Source of the DNA: Pseudomonas schmalbachii
GTDB lineage: Bacteria; Pseudomonadota; Gammaproteobacteria; Pseudomonadales; Pseudomonadaceae
NCBI RefSeq assembly: GCF_017589465.1
Contig: NZ_JAELYA010000003.1
Span: 434,001-498,000 of the forward strand
Length of the DNA: 64,000 nt
Direction: 5' to 3'
The notes beneath the pieces are model-generated. The model was not told where the DNA came from and made no database searches. It saw only the letters and a list, made by a program, of their open reading frames with translations. Both the position numbers and the translations under genes were made by a program. This document shows, in pieces, positions 1-13,899 of this stretch (its first letter is position 1; the number at the start of each line of letters is the position of its first letter).

Positions 1-34
1 CGTTGGGCTTCACTGCGTTCAGCACCAACCTACG
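1..34. repeat. Partial REP-type repeat (GTAGGTTGG class), cut by window edge
   Basis: The first bases match the right arm of the complete copy at 1393-1468, ending in the same CCAACCTACG. The rest of the element lies outside the window. The flanking bases up to about 60 also match the flank of the 1393-1468 copy, so this looks like a duplicated repeat unit. Confidence 0.6.
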
Positions 35-96
35 CGAGTTCTGGCCCAGCCACGTAGTTATGTAGGATGCAAGACAGTTACGGCTTGGTATGCACC

Positions 97-164
97 TGTA
101 GGAGCGAGCTCTGCTCGCGAAGCTTTTGTGTTGCCGGTGTTCGCGAGCAGAGCTCGCTCCTACA
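97..164. repeat. REPIN, inverted pair of the TGTAGGAGCGAGCTCTGCTCGCGA class
   Basis: Two REP units face each other around a short spacer. The left arm starts TGTAGGAGCGAGC and the right arm ends GCTCGCTCCTACA, and each unit also holds an internal GAGCTCTGCTCGCGA hairpin. Near-identical copies lie at 21091-21158 and 23075-23142. This class is common between Pseudomonas genes and is mobilised in trans by a RAYT transposase; no RAYT gene is in this window. Confidence 0.85.
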
Positions 165-196
165 GCCGCGCCAAGAGCCTTGATAGTCGGCAGGTG

Positions 197-1048
197 TTAC
201 ACAAGCCCCGCGCGCAGGCTCAGGCGCATGCGCTCTCCCGGAGCGAGGATCAGCCCGCCCGGGCGGTAGCCGGCGGCGCCGATGCAGAGGAAGCGCTCCG
301 CCTCTCCCGGCTCAATCTGGGTCACCGAGCGGCTGCCGGGATGCCAGATGACGCTGCCGGCGCTGGCGTTCTTGTCGATACGCAGGCGCCGCTGCCAGCC
401 GGCGTCCTCCAGCACCAGCGAGCCCGGGTGGTAAAGCACCTGCTTGATCGCCCCGCTCGGCTTCCAGGTGCCGGGAATCCGCGAAGCACCCGGCTGGCTA
501 CGGGCGCCTTCCAGTTCCATACCGTGCACCACTACCCGGCGCAACGCCCCAACCCGCCAGTACGGCTGCAGGGCGAAGCTGAACAGGCAGTCGCCGTCAT
601 CCTCGTGGTAGCTGCACAACTCCATTTCCAGGGTCTGGCCAAGGCGCGCATCCAGGCGGATGTGCCAGTCCTCGATATCCAGCTGCCAGCTTACCGTCAC
701 CCGGCTTTCATCGGCGTACGCCTCCACCAGGCGCCATTCGCGCTCGCGCGCCCAGCCGTGCTGCGGCCAGCCGCTTTCGGTGGGATGGCTGCCGAACCAC
801 GGCCAGCAGACCGGAATCCCGCCACGGATCGGCGCCGTGCTCAGGCTCGGCCAGTCGGCCGCGCACCACAGCAGCGGGCGTTCGCCCTGGGGTTGGAAAT
901 GCAGGAGCTGTGCGCCGCGACGGCAGAACACCGCCTGGCACATCGGGTGATCGATGAGCAGCAGGTCGCGACGCTGGAAACGTACCCAGTCGAATGGCCG
1001 CTTGGCCCGCATGGAATGAAAGAAACGCAGAAGCGGATGCGAAAGCAT
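197..1048 (-). CDS. D-hexose-6-phosphate mutarotase / aldose 1-epimerase family protein (YeaD-like)
   Basis: Predicted to interconvert the alpha and beta anomers of a hexose-6-phosphate in the cytoplasm. The protein has the galactose-mutarotase beta-sandwich pattern: RGGIPVCWPWFG near the N-terminus, the HGWAR motif, and a C-terminal WHPG...PGE...CIGA segment. Those are the usual marks of the YeaD branch, in which the conserved histidine, aspartate and glutamate form the sugar pocket. An upstream ATG at 1099 keeps the frame open but has no ribosome site. The ATG at 1048 has AGGA nine bases upstream and gives 283 residues, close to the family size. It is monocistronic, bordered by REP elements on both sides. 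The exact sugar substrate is inferred from family only. Confidence 0.8.
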   Translation of the reverse strand: MLSHPLLRFFHSMRAKRPFDWVRFQRRDLLLIDHPMCQAVFCRRGAQLLHFQPQGERPLLWCAADWPSLSTAPIRGGIPVCWPWFGSHPTESGWPQHGWAREREWRLVEAYADESRVTVSWQLDIEDWHIRLDARLGQTLEMELCSYHEDDGDCLFSFALQPYWRVGALRRVVVHGMELEGARSQPGASRIPGTWKPSGAIKQVLYHPGSLVLEDAGWQRRLRIDKNASAGSVIWHPGSRSVTQIEPGEAERFLCIGAAGYRPGGLILAPGERMRLSLRAGLV

Positions 1049-1248
1049 GTCCGAATGTCCTGAATCCAATCCCTTCCCGGACATTCCGGGGCATGACATC
1101 GTGTAGTTTTACTACATCCGATGGAAAAGGCCCATATTCTATCCTGAAATGCCTGAAACACTGGCACTTTCGCCATTCACTCCGTGGATTCCGGGCTTTC
1201 CGCACCGCCGCGCGGGACCAATAAAAAGGTTCTTGGAGTTCCCATTCC

Positions 1249-1306
1249 GTAGGGCGGGTGCAACCCGCCATGGCACATCGGGATTGGCGGGTTGCACCCG
1301 CCCTAC
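1249..1306. repeat. Perfect inverted repeat, GTAGGGCGGGTGCAACCCGCC class
   Basis: Two 22-base arms are perfect reverse complements (1249-1270 and 1285-1306) around a 14-base spacer. Each arm itself contains a GCGGGT/ACCCGC hairpin. The design is that of a REPIN, but the sequence differs from the other classes in this window. Confidence 0.8.
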
Positions 1307-1392
1307 CGGACTCGCATGCATCGGGAGTGTATGTAGGAGCGCCCCATGGGCGCGAATCGCGGGCATGGCCCCCTGCGGGCTGCAATGCCTAC

Positions 1393-1468
1393 CGTAGGTT
1401 GGCGCTGAGCAACGCGAAGCCCAACATCGCCATCGTTGGGCTTCACTACGTTCAGCACCAACCTACGC
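1393..1468. repeat. REPIN-like element, GTAGGTTGGCGCTGAGC class
   Basis: The arms CGTAGGTTGG and CCAACCTACG bracket a central GAAGCCCAAC...GTTGGGCTTC inverted repeat. Related copies are at the window start, 9390-9475 and 20967-21038. Confidence 0.75.
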
Positions 1469-1504
1469 GAATTCCGGCCCAGCCACGTAGTTACGAATGA
1501 ATCA

Positions 1505-1542
1505 TAAAAAAACGGCCCGCCCCGGAGAGACGGGCGGGCCGC
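1505..1542 (-). terminator. Rho-independent terminator of the aruC-astE operon
   Basis: Read on the minus strand, a strong GC stem (GCGGCCCGCC pairing with GGGCGGGCCG) is followed directly by seven T residues. It lies about 20 bases after the astE stop, so it should end the arginine catabolic transcript. Confidence 0.9.
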
Positions 1543-1560
1543 AAGCAAATTACAGGCGCC

Positions 1561-2559
1561 TCAAAGCTCGACGGGCACTACCAGGATTCCGGCGCGCAGG
1601 CCGTTCTTCACCCGCGGATTAGGGAAGATGATCCGCGCGCCCAGCTCTTCCACCACCCAGCGCGTGCCGCCGATGTCCTCGGCGAGCAGATAGCCCTGCG
1701 CCAGTTCGGTGAAGTTGTCGACGGCGTCGTCGAGATGCAGGCGGAAGTGGTCGCTGTGCTTGATCACCTCCCGCGAGACGGCGAAAAGCTGCAGGCCGTC
1801 GAGCTGCGAGCCATCCACTTCGGCCTCTTCGCCGGCGATCAGGGTGCGCAGGCACTCTTCCAGGCGATCGAGATTGACCACCTGGTTCTGCCCGAACGGC
1901 CGGGCCTTGCCCAGCTCCAGGGTGAAGGCCTCGGCGTCGAGCTGGCTGTAGGTATAGGAACTGAAGGTGATGCCCGGCTTGCTTTGCAGCAGCACCGCAT
2001 CGATCCCGGCGCCGCGCAGTCGCTCCAACTCGGCGCGGGAGTGCTGGCGGCCTTCGCTCCAGGGATAGAGAGCGAACTGCTCGATCTTCGAACCACGAAT
2101 CGCCGTGTGCAGGTCGTAGTGCAGACGACTGCGTCCGGCACGGGAGAAGAACGACGCGGCCAGGCGCTCCAGTTCGGAGGCACGCAGGGCCTCGTTGCCG
2201 CTGCCGTCCTGGTGGCGGCCGCAGAACAGGCGGTTGATGTCCTGCTCCAGATAACGCTCGCCGCGGCGCATGGCCTCCGGGTTGCCGAGGAGGAACAGCA
2301 GGCGCGCCGCCGGCTTCAGCTCGCCACGGGCGATGCGCTGCAGCAGGCGGTCGAGCAGTTCGATGGGGGCGGTTTCGTTGCCATGAATGCCCGCCGACAG
2401 CAGCAGGTCGCGACCGTTGTCGCGGGCGCCGATCGGCGTCACTTCCAGCACACCCTCGGCCAGCCAGTGCAGGCGCGTGCCGTCGGCGGTGAGCTGGATT
2501 TTCTCGGTCGGCTCGCGACCGGCAAGAGTCAGTTCAAGCAGTTTGCCGAGGGCTAGCAT
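1561..2559 (-). CDS. astE: Succinylglutamate desuccinylase
   Basis: Last step of the arginine succinyltransferase pathway: it hydrolyses N-succinyl-L-glutamate to glutamate and succinate in the cytoplasm. This is a zinc-dependent AstE/aspartoacylase-family amidohydrolase of 332 residues, about the normal length. Zinc ligands are visible as HGNE (His59, Glu62) and DLH (His151), and the probable catalytic glutamate is Glu215 in TLELG. It is the final gene of the minus-strand operon aruC-aruF-aruG-astD-astB-(small gene)-astE and is followed by a strong terminator. The P. aeruginosa gene is called aruE. Confidence 0.96.
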   Translation of the reverse strand: MLALGKLLELTLAGREPTEKIQLTADGTRLHWLAEGVLEVTPIGARDNGRDLLLSAGIHGNETAPIELLDRLLQRIARGELKPAARLLFLLGNPEAMRRGERYLEQDINRLFCGRHQDGSGNEALRASELERLAASFFSRAGRSRLHYDLHTAIRGSKIEQFALYPWSEGRQHSRAELERLRGAGIDAVLLQSKPGITFSSYTYSQLDAEAFTLELGKARPFGQNQVVNLDRLEECLRTLIAGEEAEVDGSQLDGLQLFAVSREVIKHSDHFRLHLDDAVDNFTELAQGYLLAEDIGGTRWVVEELGARIIFPNPRVKNGLRAGILVVPVEL

Positions 2560-2610
2560 GCGGACGCCTCCATCGAGCCAAGCGGCCGCGTGCGACCGTG
2601 GTTCCCGCGT

Positions 2611-2892
2611 TCAATGATTATGGTCACAACCACAGTCTGGACCATGTTCGTGCACTTCGGCGGGTTCCAGTTCCAGGCTCAGCAGGAGCTGGTTGACCGC
2701 CTGCGGGCGCACCACCAGAACCGGGATTTCGGTGTCCTCTTCGAAGGACTCGGCGTACATCAGCAGGTTGCCCTTGCCATCGGCCTCCAGCCACAGCTCG
2801 CGACCTTCGAGACGGATGGCGATACGGGCGCTATGGGTTTCACGGCGTTCACCGTGGGCGTCTTCGAGGATCAGCGGGAGACTTTCGGACAT
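2611..2892 (-). CDS. Conserved small protein in the ast operon with a His/Cys-rich tail
   Basis: A 93-residue protein of unknown function sits between astB and astE, where P. aeruginosa also has a small hypothetical gene. The body is beta-rich and acidic. The C-terminus reads HEHGPDCGCDHNH, a cluster of four histidines and two cysteines that looks able to bind a transition metal. Its neighbour AstE is a zinc enzyme, so a role in metal handling is conceivable but is only inference. The frame opens at a TTG at 2904 that abuts GGAG with no spacing. The ATG at 2892 has GAG seven bases upstream and was chosen. Confidence 0.8.
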   Translation of the reverse strand: MSESLPLILEDAHGERRETHSARIAIRLEGRELWLEADGKGNLLMYAESFEEDTEIPVLVVRPQAVNQLLLSLELEPAEVHEHGPDCGCDHNH

Positions 2893-2900
2893 GGCAGTTC

Positions 2901-6758
<3,858 letters not shown>

Positions 6759-6769
6759 GCTGGGCCCCC

Positions 6770-7786
6770 TCAGACCGCAATCAGGCGCACGCTGGCGCCC
6801 TCGCCGACGCCGAGGGCATCGGCGGCTTCAAGGCTAAGGGTCACCGGCTTGCCGGGTACCCAGTCGAGTTCTGCGACGATGGCGCGGAAGTCCTGCAACT
6901 GGCCGTTGGTGACCAGGTAGCTGCGGGTGCCCTTGGTCACCTCGCCGATGCGCACCGGCACCAGGCGGCTCTGGGCGATCGAACGGATGCCCGAGGAACG
7001 CGCGTGCAGGGTCGGGCCGCCATCGAAGATGTCGATGTAGTTGTCGGTCTCGAAGCCTTCGCGCATCAGGATGTCGAAGGTGATCTGCGCGCGCGGGTGG
7101 ACCTGGCCCATGGCTTCCTGCGCCTCGTCCGGCAGCAGCGGCACGTAGATCGGGTAGTGCGGCATCAGCTCGGCGAGGAAGGTGCGGCTCTTCAGGCCGG
7201 AAAGCTTCTCCGCCTCGGTGTAGTTGAGGTCGAAGAAATTGCGGCCGACGGCATTCCAGAACGCCGATTCGCCGTGCTCGTCGCTGTAGCCGACGATCTC
7301 CACCACCACCGCGTCGGCGAAGCGCTCCGGATGGCTGGCCATGAACAGCAGGCGGCCGCGCGAGTTGAGCTCGGCGACCGGCGTGTTCACCAGGTCGCGC
7401 TCGACGTAGAAGCTGGTCAGCAAGCTGTTGCCGGTGAGGTCGTGGCACAGCGAGAGGACGTGGATCTTGTTGTGGATCTTCAGCTCGCGGGAGGCGTGCA
7501 CGAAGGTCTCGTTGCGGAAGCTGTAGAACGGCTCGGAGAAACCGGCCGAGGCGACGATGGCCGAACAGCCGACCAGGCGGCCGGTGGCAGTGTCCTCGAC
7601 GACGAAGAAGTAGCTTTCCTCGCCGTTGAAACTCACCTCGGCGGCGAACGAAGCCTCGGAGGCGAGAATCTTCTCCTTCAACACGGCCGCATCATCCGGC
7701 AGCGACGTGACGCCTACCGGGCTGTCCGCGGCGAGACGCTGCACTTCCTGCAGGTCGGCCGTTTGGGCGGGGCGCATCACCAGCAT
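6770..7786 (-). CDS. aruF: Arginine/ornithine N-succinyltransferase, alpha subunit
   Basis: Partner of AruG in the heteromeric succinyltransferase; the alpha subunit is associated with ornithine as well as arginine succinylation. It has 338 residues starting MLVMRPAQTADLQEVQ, with the AstA-family blocks SLCHDLTGNSLLTSFYV, FWNAVGRNFFDLNY and DIFDGGPTLHAR. A good GAGGAG ribosome site lies seven bases before the ATG at 7786. The gene is separated from aruC by 173 bases holding a perfect hairpin, so expression of aruC and the enzyme subunits could be set separately. Confidence 0.95.
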   Translation of the reverse strand: MLVMRPAQTADLQEVQRLAADSPVGVTSLPDDAAVLKEKILASEASFAAEVSFNGEESYFFVVEDTATGRLVGCSAIVASAGFSEPFYSFRNETFVHASRELKIHNKIHVLSLCHDLTGNSLLTSFYVERDLVNTPVAELNSRGRLLFMASHPERFADAVVVEIVGYSDEHGESAFWNAVGRNFFDLNYTEAEKLSGLKSRTFLAELMPHYPIYVPLLPDEAQEAMGQVHPRAQITFDILMREGFETDNYIDIFDGGPTLHARSSGIRSIAQSRLVPVRIGEVTKGTRSYLVTNGQLQDFRAIVAELDWVPGKPVTLSLEAADALGVGEGASVRLIAV

Positions 7787-7912
7787 GGCGTCACTCCTCT
7801 AACCAGACAAATCATCGAAAGGTCTTCCGTGAATTACAGGCGCGACACATCCTGCGTCGCCGCATTCAATCCCTACGGGAAACGGTCGGACACTGCACCG
7901 ACCGGATCGAAG

Positions 7913-7935
7913 GCACCGGATCTGCGATCCGGTGC
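7913..7935. other. Perfect 10-bp hairpin between aruC and aruF
   Basis: GCACCGGATC and GATCCGGTGC pair around a three-base loop, within the 173-base gap of the operon. No T-tract follows on the minus strand, so it is not a canonical terminator. It could stabilise the 3' end of the aruC message or mark an mRNA processing point. Confidence 0.5.
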
Positions 7936-7959
7936 AGATATTTCAGCTTAGCCGGGCGT

Positions 7960-9336
<1,377 letters not shown>

Positions 9337-9389
9337 TTAAACGCAGGCGGAACAATGGGCGCAGCCGGCGGGAAATTTTCTTCGGAGCC

Positions 9390-9475
9390 CGTAGGTTGGT
9401 GCTGAGCGAAGCGAAGCCCGACATCTGTCGGGCCGGATGCAGTCGTTGGGCTTCGTACCTCAGCCCAACCTACGA
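9390..9475. repeat. REPIN-like element, GTAGGTTGG class
   Basis: Arms CGTAGGTTGG and CCAACCTACG with internal GAAGCCCGAC and GTTGGGCTTCG segments. It lies in the 318-base gap between argR and aruC, which also holds the ArgR boxes. It is positioned to insulate or process the aot-argR transcript from the aruC transcript. Confidence 0.75.
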
Positions 9476-9498
9476 GGAGTGAAACCCGGCGACGTTAT

Positions 9499-10482
9499 TC
9501 AACCGCGCTCGCTGACGGCCGGAGCGGCCTCGGCTGCGCCATGACCACGGCGCTGGTTGCGGTCTTCCCGCGGGGTGACGCCGAAGAAGTTGCGGTAGGC
9601 GCTGGAGAAGTGCGGGCCGGAGGAGAAGCCGCAGGACAAGCCAATCTGGATGATCGACTTGCTGGTCTGCATGAGCATCTGCCGCGCGCGGTTCAGGCGC
9701 AGTTCCAGGTAGTACTGGCTGGGCACGCGGTTCAGGTATTGCTTGAAGATGCGCTCCAGCTGGCGGCGCGACACGCAGACGTGCTGGGCGATCTCGTCGG
9801 TGGTCAGCGGCTCCTCGATGTTCGCCTCCATCAGCAGCACCGCCTGGGTGAGCTTCGGGTGGCTGGAACCGAGGCGGTTCTTCAGCGGGATGCGCTGGCG
9901 TTCGGAGCCTTCGCGGATGCGCTCGACCACCAGTTCCTCGGATACCGCGCCGGCCAGTTCCGCGCCGTGATCGCGCGACAGCACCGCCAGCAACAGGTCG
10001 AGCACCGCCATGCCGCCACAGGCACTGAGACGGTCGCGATCCCATTCGAACAGGTGGTTGGTGGCGATGACCTTGGGATAGCGCTCGGTGAAATCGTCCT
10101 GCCAGCGCCAGTGCACGGCGGCGCGATAGCCGTCGAGCAGTCCCAGCTGGGCCAGAGGATAGATGCCGGCGGATAGCGCACCGACGCTGGAGCCGCCGCG
10201 CACCAGTTGCTTGAGCGCGGCAGCCAGTGGCGGAGCGACCTGCGCCGAAGCCTCGTCAGCGACCAGGAACACCCGCTGGCATTGCTCCAGCAGACCCTGC
10301 CAGGGCTTTCCGGGCAGGTGCCAGCCATCGCCTTCGGCTGGCGTTTCGGCGAGCATGAAGACCGGATCGTAGAGCGCCTCTGGATGCAACCGCCGGGCCA
10401 CCCTCAGGGCCTCCTCGGCGAGCGCCAGGGTCAGCGCGCGAGTCTGCGGCCAGAGCAGGAAACCGATGCGTTGGGCTGTCAT
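9499..10482 (-). CDS. argR: Transcriptional regulator ArgR (AraC/XylS family)
   Basis: Arginine-responsive regulator of arginine uptake, catabolism and biosynthesis in pseudomonads, unrelated to the E. coli ArgR. The N-terminal two thirds (about 1-200) form a GlxA-type DJ-1/PfpI ligand-binding domain (IGFLLWPQTRALTLAL, GALSAGIYPLAQLG). The C-terminal 215-310 region holds the double helix-turn-helix of the AraC family (TDEIAQHVCVSRRQLERIF, LSCGFSSGPHFSSAYRNFFGVTP). It is the last gene of the aot operon, so ArgR controls its own synthesis if the box before aotJ is used. Confidence 0.94.
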   Translation of the reverse strand: MTAQRIGFLLWPQTRALTLALAEEALRVARRLHPEALYDPVFMLAETPAEGDGWHLPGKPWQGLLEQCQRVFLVADEASAQVAPPLAAALKQLVRGGSSVGALSAGIYPLAQLGLLDGYRAAVHWRWQDDFTERYPKVIATNHLFEWDRDRLSACGGMAVLDLLLAVLSRDHGAELAGAVSEELVVERIREGSERQRIPLKNRLGSSHPKLTQAVLLMEANIEEPLTTDEIAQHVCVSRRQLERIFKQYLNRVPSQYYLELRLNRARQMLMQTSKSIIQIGLSCGFSSGPHFSSAYRNFFGVTPREDRNQRRGHGAAEAAPAVSERG

Positions 10483-10525
10483 GCTGGACGTTCCATCGAC
10501 CTCGTATAGGTGTGAATACCCAAGC

Positions 10526-11290
10526 TTACTTCAAGCTGCCGGAAAGGAACTGCTTGAGACGTTCCGACTGCGGGTTGGCCAGCACTTCCTTCGGGCAACC
10601 GCGCTCTTCCACCAGCCCCTTGTGCAGGAACACCAACTGGTTGGAAACCTCGCGGGCGAAGCCCATCTCGTGGGTCACCACCACCATGGTGCGGCCTTCC
10701 TGGGCGAGGTCCTGCATGACCTTCAGCACTTCGCCGACCAGTTCCGGGTCGAGCGCCGAAGTCGGCTCGTCGAACAGCATCACCTCCGGCTCCACCGCCA
10801 GCGCACGGGCGATGGCCACGCGCTGCTGCTCGCCGCCGGACATGTGCGCCGGGTAGGCGTCCTTGCGGTGCGCCACGCCGACCTTGGCCAGGTAGTGCTC
10901 GGCCTTCTCCAGCGCTTCCTTCTTCGGCACGCCGAGGACATGCACCGGCGCCTCGATGACGTTTTCCAGCGCGCTCATGTGCGACCACAGGTTGAAGTGC
11001 TGGAACACCATCGACAGGCGCGAACGCATGCGCTGCAACTGCTTGCTGTCGGCGGCCTTGAGCCCGCCGTTCTTCGTCGGCACCAGCTTCAGTTCCTCGC
11101 CGTTGAGGAGGATCTTGCCGGAGTGCGGCTGCTCCAGCAGGTTGATGCAGCGCAGGAAGGTACTCTTGCCCGAGCCGGACGAGCCGATGATGCTGATCAC
11201 GTCGCCAGCCTTGGCGGCAAGGGATACGCCCTTGAGCACTTCGTGGTCGCCGTAGCGCTTGTGCAGGTCCTGGATTTCCAGTTTGTACAT
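10526..11290 (-). CDS. aotP: Arginine/ornithine ABC transporter ATP-binding protein
   Basis: Cytoplasmic ATPase subunit that energises arginine/ornithine import through AotQM. The 254 residues show the polar-amino-acid ABC pattern: Walker A GSSGSGKST near residue 36, Q-loop FQHFNLWSHM, the signature variant MSGGEQQRVAIARAL, Walker B VMLFDEPTSALD and the H-loop VVVTHEMGFA. It sits 43 bases before argR and 17 bases after aotO. Confidence 0.94.
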   Translation of the reverse strand: MYKLEIQDLHKRYGDHEVLKGVSLAAKAGDVISIIGSSGSGKSTFLRCINLLEQPHSGKILLNGEELKLVPTKNGGLKAADSKQLQRMRSRLSMVFQHFNLWSHMSALENVIEAPVHVLGVPKKEALEKAEHYLAKVGVAHRKDAYPAHMSGGEQQRVAIARALAVEPEVMLFDEPTSALDPELVGEVLKVMQDLAQEGRTMVVVTHEMGFAREVSNQLVFLHKGLVEERGCPKEVLANPQSERLKQFLSGSLK

Positions 11291-11307
11291 GCTGTCGATT
11301 CTCGAAT

Positions 11308-12420
11308 TCAGTCGTTGATCAGCCGGCCCTTGCGGAACGGTTCACGCCCGGCCACCTTGGCCAACCACAGCCCCGGCTGGGCATAGCGCCCGCGCTCGAT
11401 GGCGAACAACACCCCGGAAGTCCCGGCATGAACGGTGCTGAGCTTGTCATTCAGCGGGTCGACCACTTCGAACAGTGCATCGCCCTTCTCCACCCACTCG
11501 CCGGCGGCGCGCAGGAAGCTGACTACGCCGGCATGCGGCGCGTACAGGTATTCGGTGCCCTCGAAGGGCACTCCCTCACAACATTCCGCGGGCGCCGCCG
11601 GCCACTCGCCGGCGATCAGGCCCTGTTCGGCGAGGAAGCCGAGGATCGCCTCGGCGTTGGCCCGGGCCTGGTCGACGCGGGTATCGCCCATGCTGCCGAG
11701 TTCAACGGTGGTCGCCAGGCAGGCCAGCGGAATCGCCGCATCCGGGAAGGCGCGCGCCAGGCGTAGCCACGGCAGTGAGCAGGACTCGTCGAAGGAGCTG
11801 CCGCCGGAATCCTCCGCCAGCAGCACCGTGCCCGCCTTCAGGCGCGCCGCCAGGGAGCGCCAGGTCGGCCAGTGCTGCGGGATCGCGTAGAGATGGATCG
11901 CCGCCTCGAAATCGCAGTGCAGGTCGAGCACCACGTCCGCATCGCAGGCATGGCGCAGCAGCAGGCGCTGCATGCCCTGAAGCTCGGAACCGGCCGGCGG
12001 CAACTCGTCCAGCGCCTCGACCATGGTCTGGCGGATCAGCGCGACGTTGGCCTGTTCGTCGGCACCGAGACGCGCGCCGACACGGGCGGCAACCAGTTCG
12101 CTCAGCTCGACGAAGTCGCGATTGAAATTCTTCCCGCTGCCCAGCTCGAAACGGCCGAGATGGCTGGCCTGCAGGGTCTGGCCGAGGCCGATGGGGTTGG
12201 CCACCGGAACCAGCTCGACACGCGCCTTCAGAAGCCCCCTGGCCTCCAGATCGGCAAGACGCTGCTTCAGCTCCCAGGCGGTACGCATGCCCGGCAGCTC
12301 ATCGGCGTGCAGGCTGGCCTGGATGTAGACCTTGCGCTCGCCGGCGCCGAAGCGGAACACGCTCAGGCGGCGTTCGCTGCCGAGACTGCTCCACGGCAGC
12401 AGGTGATCGATACGTTCCAT
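11308..12420 (-). CDS. aotO: Succinylglutamate desuccinylase/aspartoacylase family protein AotO
   Basis: Zinc-carboxypeptidase-fold protein encoded within the arginine transport operon; its true substrate is not settled. The active-site pattern is present: SLHADELPG (zinc His and Glu), NFNRDF and LDLHCDFEAAIH (third ligand). The C-terminal 70 residues resemble a lipoyl/biotinyl-like beta domain (APHAGVVSFLRAAGEWVEKGDALFEVVDP). The frame opens at 12477, but ATG 12420 (MERIDHLLPW) gives the family start, 370 residues. It may trim acylated arginine or ornithine derivatives brought in by the transporter, which is inference. Confidence 0.88.
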   Translation of the reverse strand: MERIDHLLPWSSLGSERRLSVFRFGAGERKVYIQASLHADELPGMRTAWELKQRLADLEARGLLKARVELVPVANPIGLGQTLQASHLGRFELGSGKNFNRDFVELSELVAARVGARLGADEQANVALIRQTMVEALDELPPAGSELQGMQRLLLRHACDADVVLDLHCDFEAAIHLYAIPQHWPTWRSLAARLKAGTVLLAEDSGGSSFDESCSLPWLRLARAFPDAAIPLACLATTVELGSMGDTRVDQARANAEAILGFLAEQGLIAGEWPAAPAECCEGVPFEGTEYLYAPHAGVVSFLRAAGEWVEKGDALFEVVDPLNDKLSTVHAGTSGVLFAIERGRYAQPGLWLAKVAGREPFRKGRLIND

Positions 12421-12430
12421 GCTCAGTTCC

Positions 12431-13129
12431 TCAGTGCTTGCGCGGTGCGAGATAAGCCAGGTAGCGGCGCTCGGCAATCTTGAACAGGCGCACCAGGGTG
12501 AAGGTCAGCACCAGGTAGAACAGGCCGGCGGTGATGAACGCCTCGAACGGCAGGTAGTACTGCGAATAGACGGTACGCGCCGCGCCGGTGATGTCGACCA
12601 GGGTGACGATGGAAGCCAGGCTGGTGGTCTGCAGCATCATGATCACTTCGTTGCTGTACTGCGGCAGCGCGCGGCGCAGCGCCGACGGCAGGAGGATGCG
12701 GCGGTACATCTTCAGGCGCGACATGCCCATCGCCTTGGCTGCCTCGATTTCGCCATGGGGCGTGGCCTTGATGCTGCCGGCGAGGATTTCCGCGGTGTAG
12801 GCGCTGGTATTGATGGCGAAGGCCGCACAGGCGCAGAAGGTGGCGTTGGACAGCCACGGCCAGAACGCGCTTTCACGCACCACGGCGAACTGGGCCAGCC
12901 CGTAGTAGATCAGGAACAGTTGCACGAGCATCGGCGTGCCGCGGATCACGTAGGTGTAGAACCAGGCCGGCAGGTTGACCAGCGGGCGCTTGGACACCCG
13001 CATCAGCGCCAGCGGCACCGCCGCCAGCAGGCCGAAGAACAGCGAGATCGCCAGCAGCTTGAGGGTGACCCAGAGGCCGCTGATGTAGAGCGGGATGCTG
13101 TCCCAGATGACGGAGAAGTCGAAAATCAC
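12431..13129 (-). CDS. aotM: Arginine/ornithine ABC transporter permease AotM
   Basis: Inner-membrane permease of 232 residues, HisM/ArtM family, with about five membrane segments. The cytoplasmic EAA loop is EIEAAKAMGMSRLKMYRRILLP. It pairs with AotQ to form the pore. The gene lies 16 bases after aotQ and 10 bases before aotO. Confidence 0.94.
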   Translation of the reverse strand: MIFDFSVIWDSIPLYISGLWVTLKLLAISLFFGLLAAVPLALMRVSKRPLVNLPAWFYTYVIRGTPMLVQLFLIYYGLAQFAVVRESAFWPWLSNATFCACAAFAINTSAYTAEILAGSIKATPHGEIEAAKAMGMSRLKMYRRILLPSALRRALPQYSNEVIMMLQTTSLASIVTLVDITGAARTVYSQYYLPFEAFITAGLFYLVLTFTLVRLFKIAERRYLAYLAPRKH

Positions 13130-13145
13130 GATGGCACCCCTTGTA

Positions 13146-13835
13146 TCAGAGATCGGCGACTTTCACGCCGACCGAGTAGCGGCGTTCGAGCATGCGCAGC
13201 AGGATCAGCGAAATGGTGGTCACCACCAGATACAGCGCCGCCACGGCGAGGAAATAGGTGAACGGCTCGCGGGTGGCGTCGGAGGCCTGCTTGGCCTTGA
13301 ACATCATGTCCTGCAGGCCGACCACGGAAATCAGCGCGGTCGCCTTGACCAGCACCAGCCAGTTGTTGGTGAAGCCGGGGATGGCCAGGCGGATCATCTG
13401 CGGCACCTGGATGCGGAAGAACACCTGCAGGCCGCTCATGCCGTAGGCGAAGCCGGCCTCGCCCTGCCCTTTCGGGATGGCCATGAAGGCGCCACGGAAG
13501 GTTTCCGAGAGGTAGGCGCCGAAGATGAAGCCGAGGGTGCCGACGCCGGAGATGAACGGATTGAGGTCGATGTAGTCCTCGTAGCCGAACATCGGCGCGA
13601 CCCAGTTCACCAGGGCCTGGCCGCCGTAGAAGATCAGCAGGATCAGCACCAGGTCAGGCACGCCGCGGATGACCGTGGCATACAGGTCGCCGCACCAGGC
13701 CAGCCAGCGGACCGGCGACAGGCGGAAGGCTGCGCCGATCAGTCCGAGGGCAATCGCCAGGACCATCGAAAGCAGCGCCAGCTGAAGCGTCAGCCAGGCA
13801 CCATCAAGGATGGTTGCCCCGTAGCCAGTGAACAT
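13146..13835 (-). CDS. aotQ: Arginine/ornithine ABC transporter permease AotQ
   Basis: Second inner-membrane permease of the arginine/ornithine importer, 229 residues, HisQ/ArtQ family. The segment GEAGFAYGMSGLQVFFRIQVPQ is the EAA loop that contacts the ATPase. It follows aotJ after 124 bases that contain a terminator-like hairpin. Confidence 0.94.
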   Translation of the reverse strand: MFTGYGATILDGAWLTLQLALLSMVLAIALGLIGAAFRLSPVRWLAWCGDLYATVIRGVPDLVLILLIFYGGQALVNWVAPMFGYEDYIDLNPFISGVGTLGFIFGAYLSETFRGAFMAIPKGQGEAGFAYGMSGLQVFFRIQVPQMIRLAIPGFTNNWLVLVKATALISVVGLQDMMFKAKQASDATREPFTYFLAVAALYLVVTTISLILLRMLERRYSVGVKVADL

Positions 13836-13899
13836 CGCTCAACACCTCTTGCGGACGACGGCATCAGGACAGCCGCCGAAAGGAAATCACCACGCCAAT

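Larger units (their letters stand above)
1049..1560. other. Gene-free stretch filled with REP-like repeats
   Basis: No credible gene is present. The stretch holds three repeat elements: an inverted repeat at 1249-1306, a half element of the GTAGGAGCGCCCCATGGGCGCGAA class near 1333-1358, and a GTAGGTTGG-class element at 1393-1468. It ends with the ast operon terminator at 1505-1542. The promoter of the mutarotase gene should lie near its right-hand end close to 1100-1150, but I see no clear boxes. Confidence 0.7.

Noticed and set aside
1333..1358. Half REP element as an operator
   Set aside because: It matches the GTAGGAGCG repeat class in its first bases and has a palindrome (GCGCCCCATGGGCGC) typical of REP units, so repeat origin is simpler than a regulator site.
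7913..7935. Hairpin between aruC and aruF as a terminator
   Set aside because: No T-run follows on the coding strand and the downstream genes are needed for the same pathway; kept only as a hairpin.
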